Assembly (NCBI RefSeq): GCF_024448935.1
Contig: NZ_JAMOIE010000003.1
Location: 53,575 to 117,574 of the forward strand
Length of the DNA: 64,000 nucleotides
Direction of reading: 5' to 3'
DNA from: Stutzerimonas stutzeri
Lineage (GTDB): Bacteria; Pseudomonadota; Gammaproteobacteria; Pseudomonadales; Pseudomonadaceae
How positions within the stretch are numbered: the first letter of the stretch is position 1; every line of letters starts with the position of its first letter. Position numbers and translations under genes: made by a program. Shown here piece by piece: positions 62,618-64,000 of this stretch. A model generated the notes under the pieces. That model saw only the letters and a program-made list of their open reading frames with translations. It was not told where the DNA came from and ran no database searches.

Positions 62618-63946
62618 TTACAAGATACTGAGTGGGTACTCCACGATCAGGCGGAACTCATCGAGATCAGACTCGAACTGAGTGGATCGGGTGTTTGCTT
62701 GACGAATACGGAAGGACATATCCTTCATCGAACCGGTTTGGACGACATACTTGACTTCGATATCACGCTCCCAGCGCTTTTGGTCGGTGAGTGGATTGCC
62801 GCCCGCATCTCGACGCATATACACATTGTTTGCGTTCGAGTAGTCAGCGTCCGTACCCTTGCCGTAGCGTGCCATGAAGCTGAGCCCTGGAATCCCGTAT
62901 TTCGCCATGTTCAGATCGTAGCGAACCATCCAAGAGCGCTCTTTCGGTGAGTTGAAATCGCTGTATTGGATAGAGTTATCCAGGTAGATCGAGTCCGACT
63001 GACGGAGATAGTCGAAGTCGTCGTCACCATTATTGCGTTGATGAGTGAGCGACACCGTATGAGCGCCGAAGCGCACACCGACTTTGCCGCTCCAAATGTT
63101 ATTATCGAACTCACCCAGCAGCTTCTTGCCTTCATCCACGGCACGATAGTAGTTGAAGCCTGCCAGCAGAGCCAGCTCATCAGATATCGGGTAGGTGAAC
63201 GATGTTCCAAAGTAACTTTGGTCCCACGCATCTTTCAGGCGGCTGGTGTACAAGCTGACAGTCGTGTACTTGTTGAGCTCATAGTCACCGCCGAAGTAGC
63301 CAACCCACGGAGAGTTGACTGGTCCTGCGTAGAAGGTAGCAAACGTGTCTCTCATATCGCTTGAGACAGGCTGGCTCATGGAGTGCAGACGACCACCCTG
63401 CAGGGTAAGTCCCTTCAAGCTGGTATTAGAGAAGGTAACGCCTCGGAACGATTCTGGCAGTAGGCGAGAATCACCAAACGAGACGACAGGCGTGGCCGGG
63501 AACACGTCGCCCGCCTTGATAACTGTATCAAAGGCGCGGGCTTTTACTGCGCCGCCAACCTTGGTGTACTCGTCACGCGCCTTACCTTCACTGTCAACAG
63601 GCAGCACATCGAACGAACTACGAGCACCGTTACGGCCACCGCCCGTATCGAGTTTCAACCCGATCATGGCGAAAGCATCAACACCCACACCCACAGTACC
63701 TTGAGTGAAGCCGGACTCGAATTTAGCAATAACCGCATGCGCCCACGCTTCGGAATATCCAGCGCCCCCTGCGCCTCGTTCTCCGTTGCGATTGTCCCGG
63801 TTGAAATAGAAATTTCGGTTCAGGACGGACAGACTGCTACCTTCAATGAAGCCTTCTTTTTCAGTGGTTTCAGCTGCGTTTGTAAGCGTGCTGGCACCTG
63901 CTAACGCGGATAAAACAGCAAGTGAAAGCGTGGCACTTTTCTTCAT
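62618..63946 (-). CDS. OprD-family outer-membrane porin
   Basis: A 442-aa porin with a signal peptide (MKKSATLSLAVLSALAGAST) and the OprD pattern: FIEGSSLSVLNRNFYFNRDN, GRNGARSSFDVLPVDSEGKA, PVVSFGDSRLLPESFRGVTF (18-stranded barrel, L3 region), and a terminal FRLIVEYPLSIL ending in a hydrophobic residue pattern for barrel assembly. GGAGCAATC precedes the ATG. OprD proteins take up small acids or basic amino acids; the subgroup (OccD/OccK) cannot be fixed here. Confidence 0.95.
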   Translation of the reverse strand: MKKSATLSLAVLSALAGASTLTNAAETTEKEGFIEGSSLSVLNRNFYFNRDNRNGERGAGGAGYSEAWAHAVIAKFESGFTQGTVGVGVDAFAMIGLKLDTGGGRNGARSSFDVLPVDSEGKARDEYTKVGGAVKARAFDTVIKAGDVFPATPVVSFGDSRLLPESFRGVTFSNTSLKGLTLQGGRLHSMSQPVSSDMRDTFATFYAGPVNSPWVGYFGGDYELNKYTTVSLYTSRLKDAWDQSYFGTSFTYPISDELALLAGFNYYRAVDEGKKLLGEFDNNIWSGKVGVRFGAHTVSLTHQRNNGDDDFDYLRQSDSIYLDNSIQYSDFNSPKERSWMVRYDLNMAKYGIPGLSFMARYGKGTDADYSNANNVYMRRDAGGNPLTDQKRWERDIEVKYVVQTGSMKDMSFRIRQANTRSTQFESDLDEFRLIVEYPLSIL

Positions 63947-64000
63947 GATTGCTCCGTACCATGGCAGTTTCTTGTAGGAATAGGCCGGCCATTTATTATT

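Overview
The window looks like chromosomal DNA from a Pseudomonadaceae species, most likely Pseudomonas/Stutzerimonas. The base composition is GC-rich. The block crfX-cmpX-sigX-oprF is diagnostic of the group, and an OprD-type porin, DUF1652 and DUF2790 small proteins and an hmgR/hmgA/fahA cluster agree with it. I see no rRNA, tRNA or CRISPR array.

Layout. (1) 1-8155: hpd (tyrosine/phenylalanine catabolism), then a copper/silver efflux operon: a small CzcI-like protein, CusC-, CusB- and CusA-like proteins and CusF, with overlapping genes. (2) 8152-12360: mostly decaying genes (GFA-like, EamA-like and TonB-receptor remnants) around an intact alpha/beta hydrolase and an acyl-CoA synthetase. (3) 12473-15969: IclR regulator hmgR divergent from hmgA-fahA, with a 17-bp palindrome at the hmgA promoter; maiA is not beside them. 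(4) 16041-20845: a four-gene operon MBOAT acyltransferase / FkbH-like / acyl carrier protein / SGNH-like protein, probably a surface-glycan acylation system. (5) 21344-24099: a chemoreceptor with a FliA-type promoter and two DUF202 membrane proteins.

(6) 24100-30100 is an accessory scar region: an IS4 remnant fused in frame to an aminotransferase fragment, an internally deleted Tn3-family transposase next to a PIN/RHH toxin-antitoxin pair, IS110 and IS1182-like remnants, a DUF1232 gene, a lipopolysaccharide-kinase-like gene with a decayed second copy, and a HicB antitoxin whose HicA partner has lost its start. (7) 30097-35799: a glycan cluster (2OG-Fe oxygenase, GT2, an 839-aa multi-module GT/ELM1 protein, GT4). 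(8) 36185-39139: crfX-cmpX-sigX-oprF. (9) 39142-40585: an intact extradiol dioxygenase between two dead neighbours (LysR, DUF2218). (10) 40599-52570: an M23 peptidase and the glycogen/trehalose operon glgA-treZ-malQ-treY-DUF2934-glgX.

(11) 52872-59811: pncC/CinA-like, an MscS channel, a ferritin-like stress protein, DUF1652, a secreted protein, and two ligD copies, the first truncated at the ligase active-site region. (12) 59812-64000: a more AT-rich stretch with a divergent XRE-regulator/unknown pair, a striking 61-bp perfect palindrome, a YHYH peptide, a DUF2790 protein and an OprD-family porin.

The most unusual items are the 61-bp palindrome with four copies of one 9-mer, the MBOAT/FkbH/ACP/SGNH operon, the multi-module ELM1 fusion, and the set of half-decayed modules whose survivors are intact.
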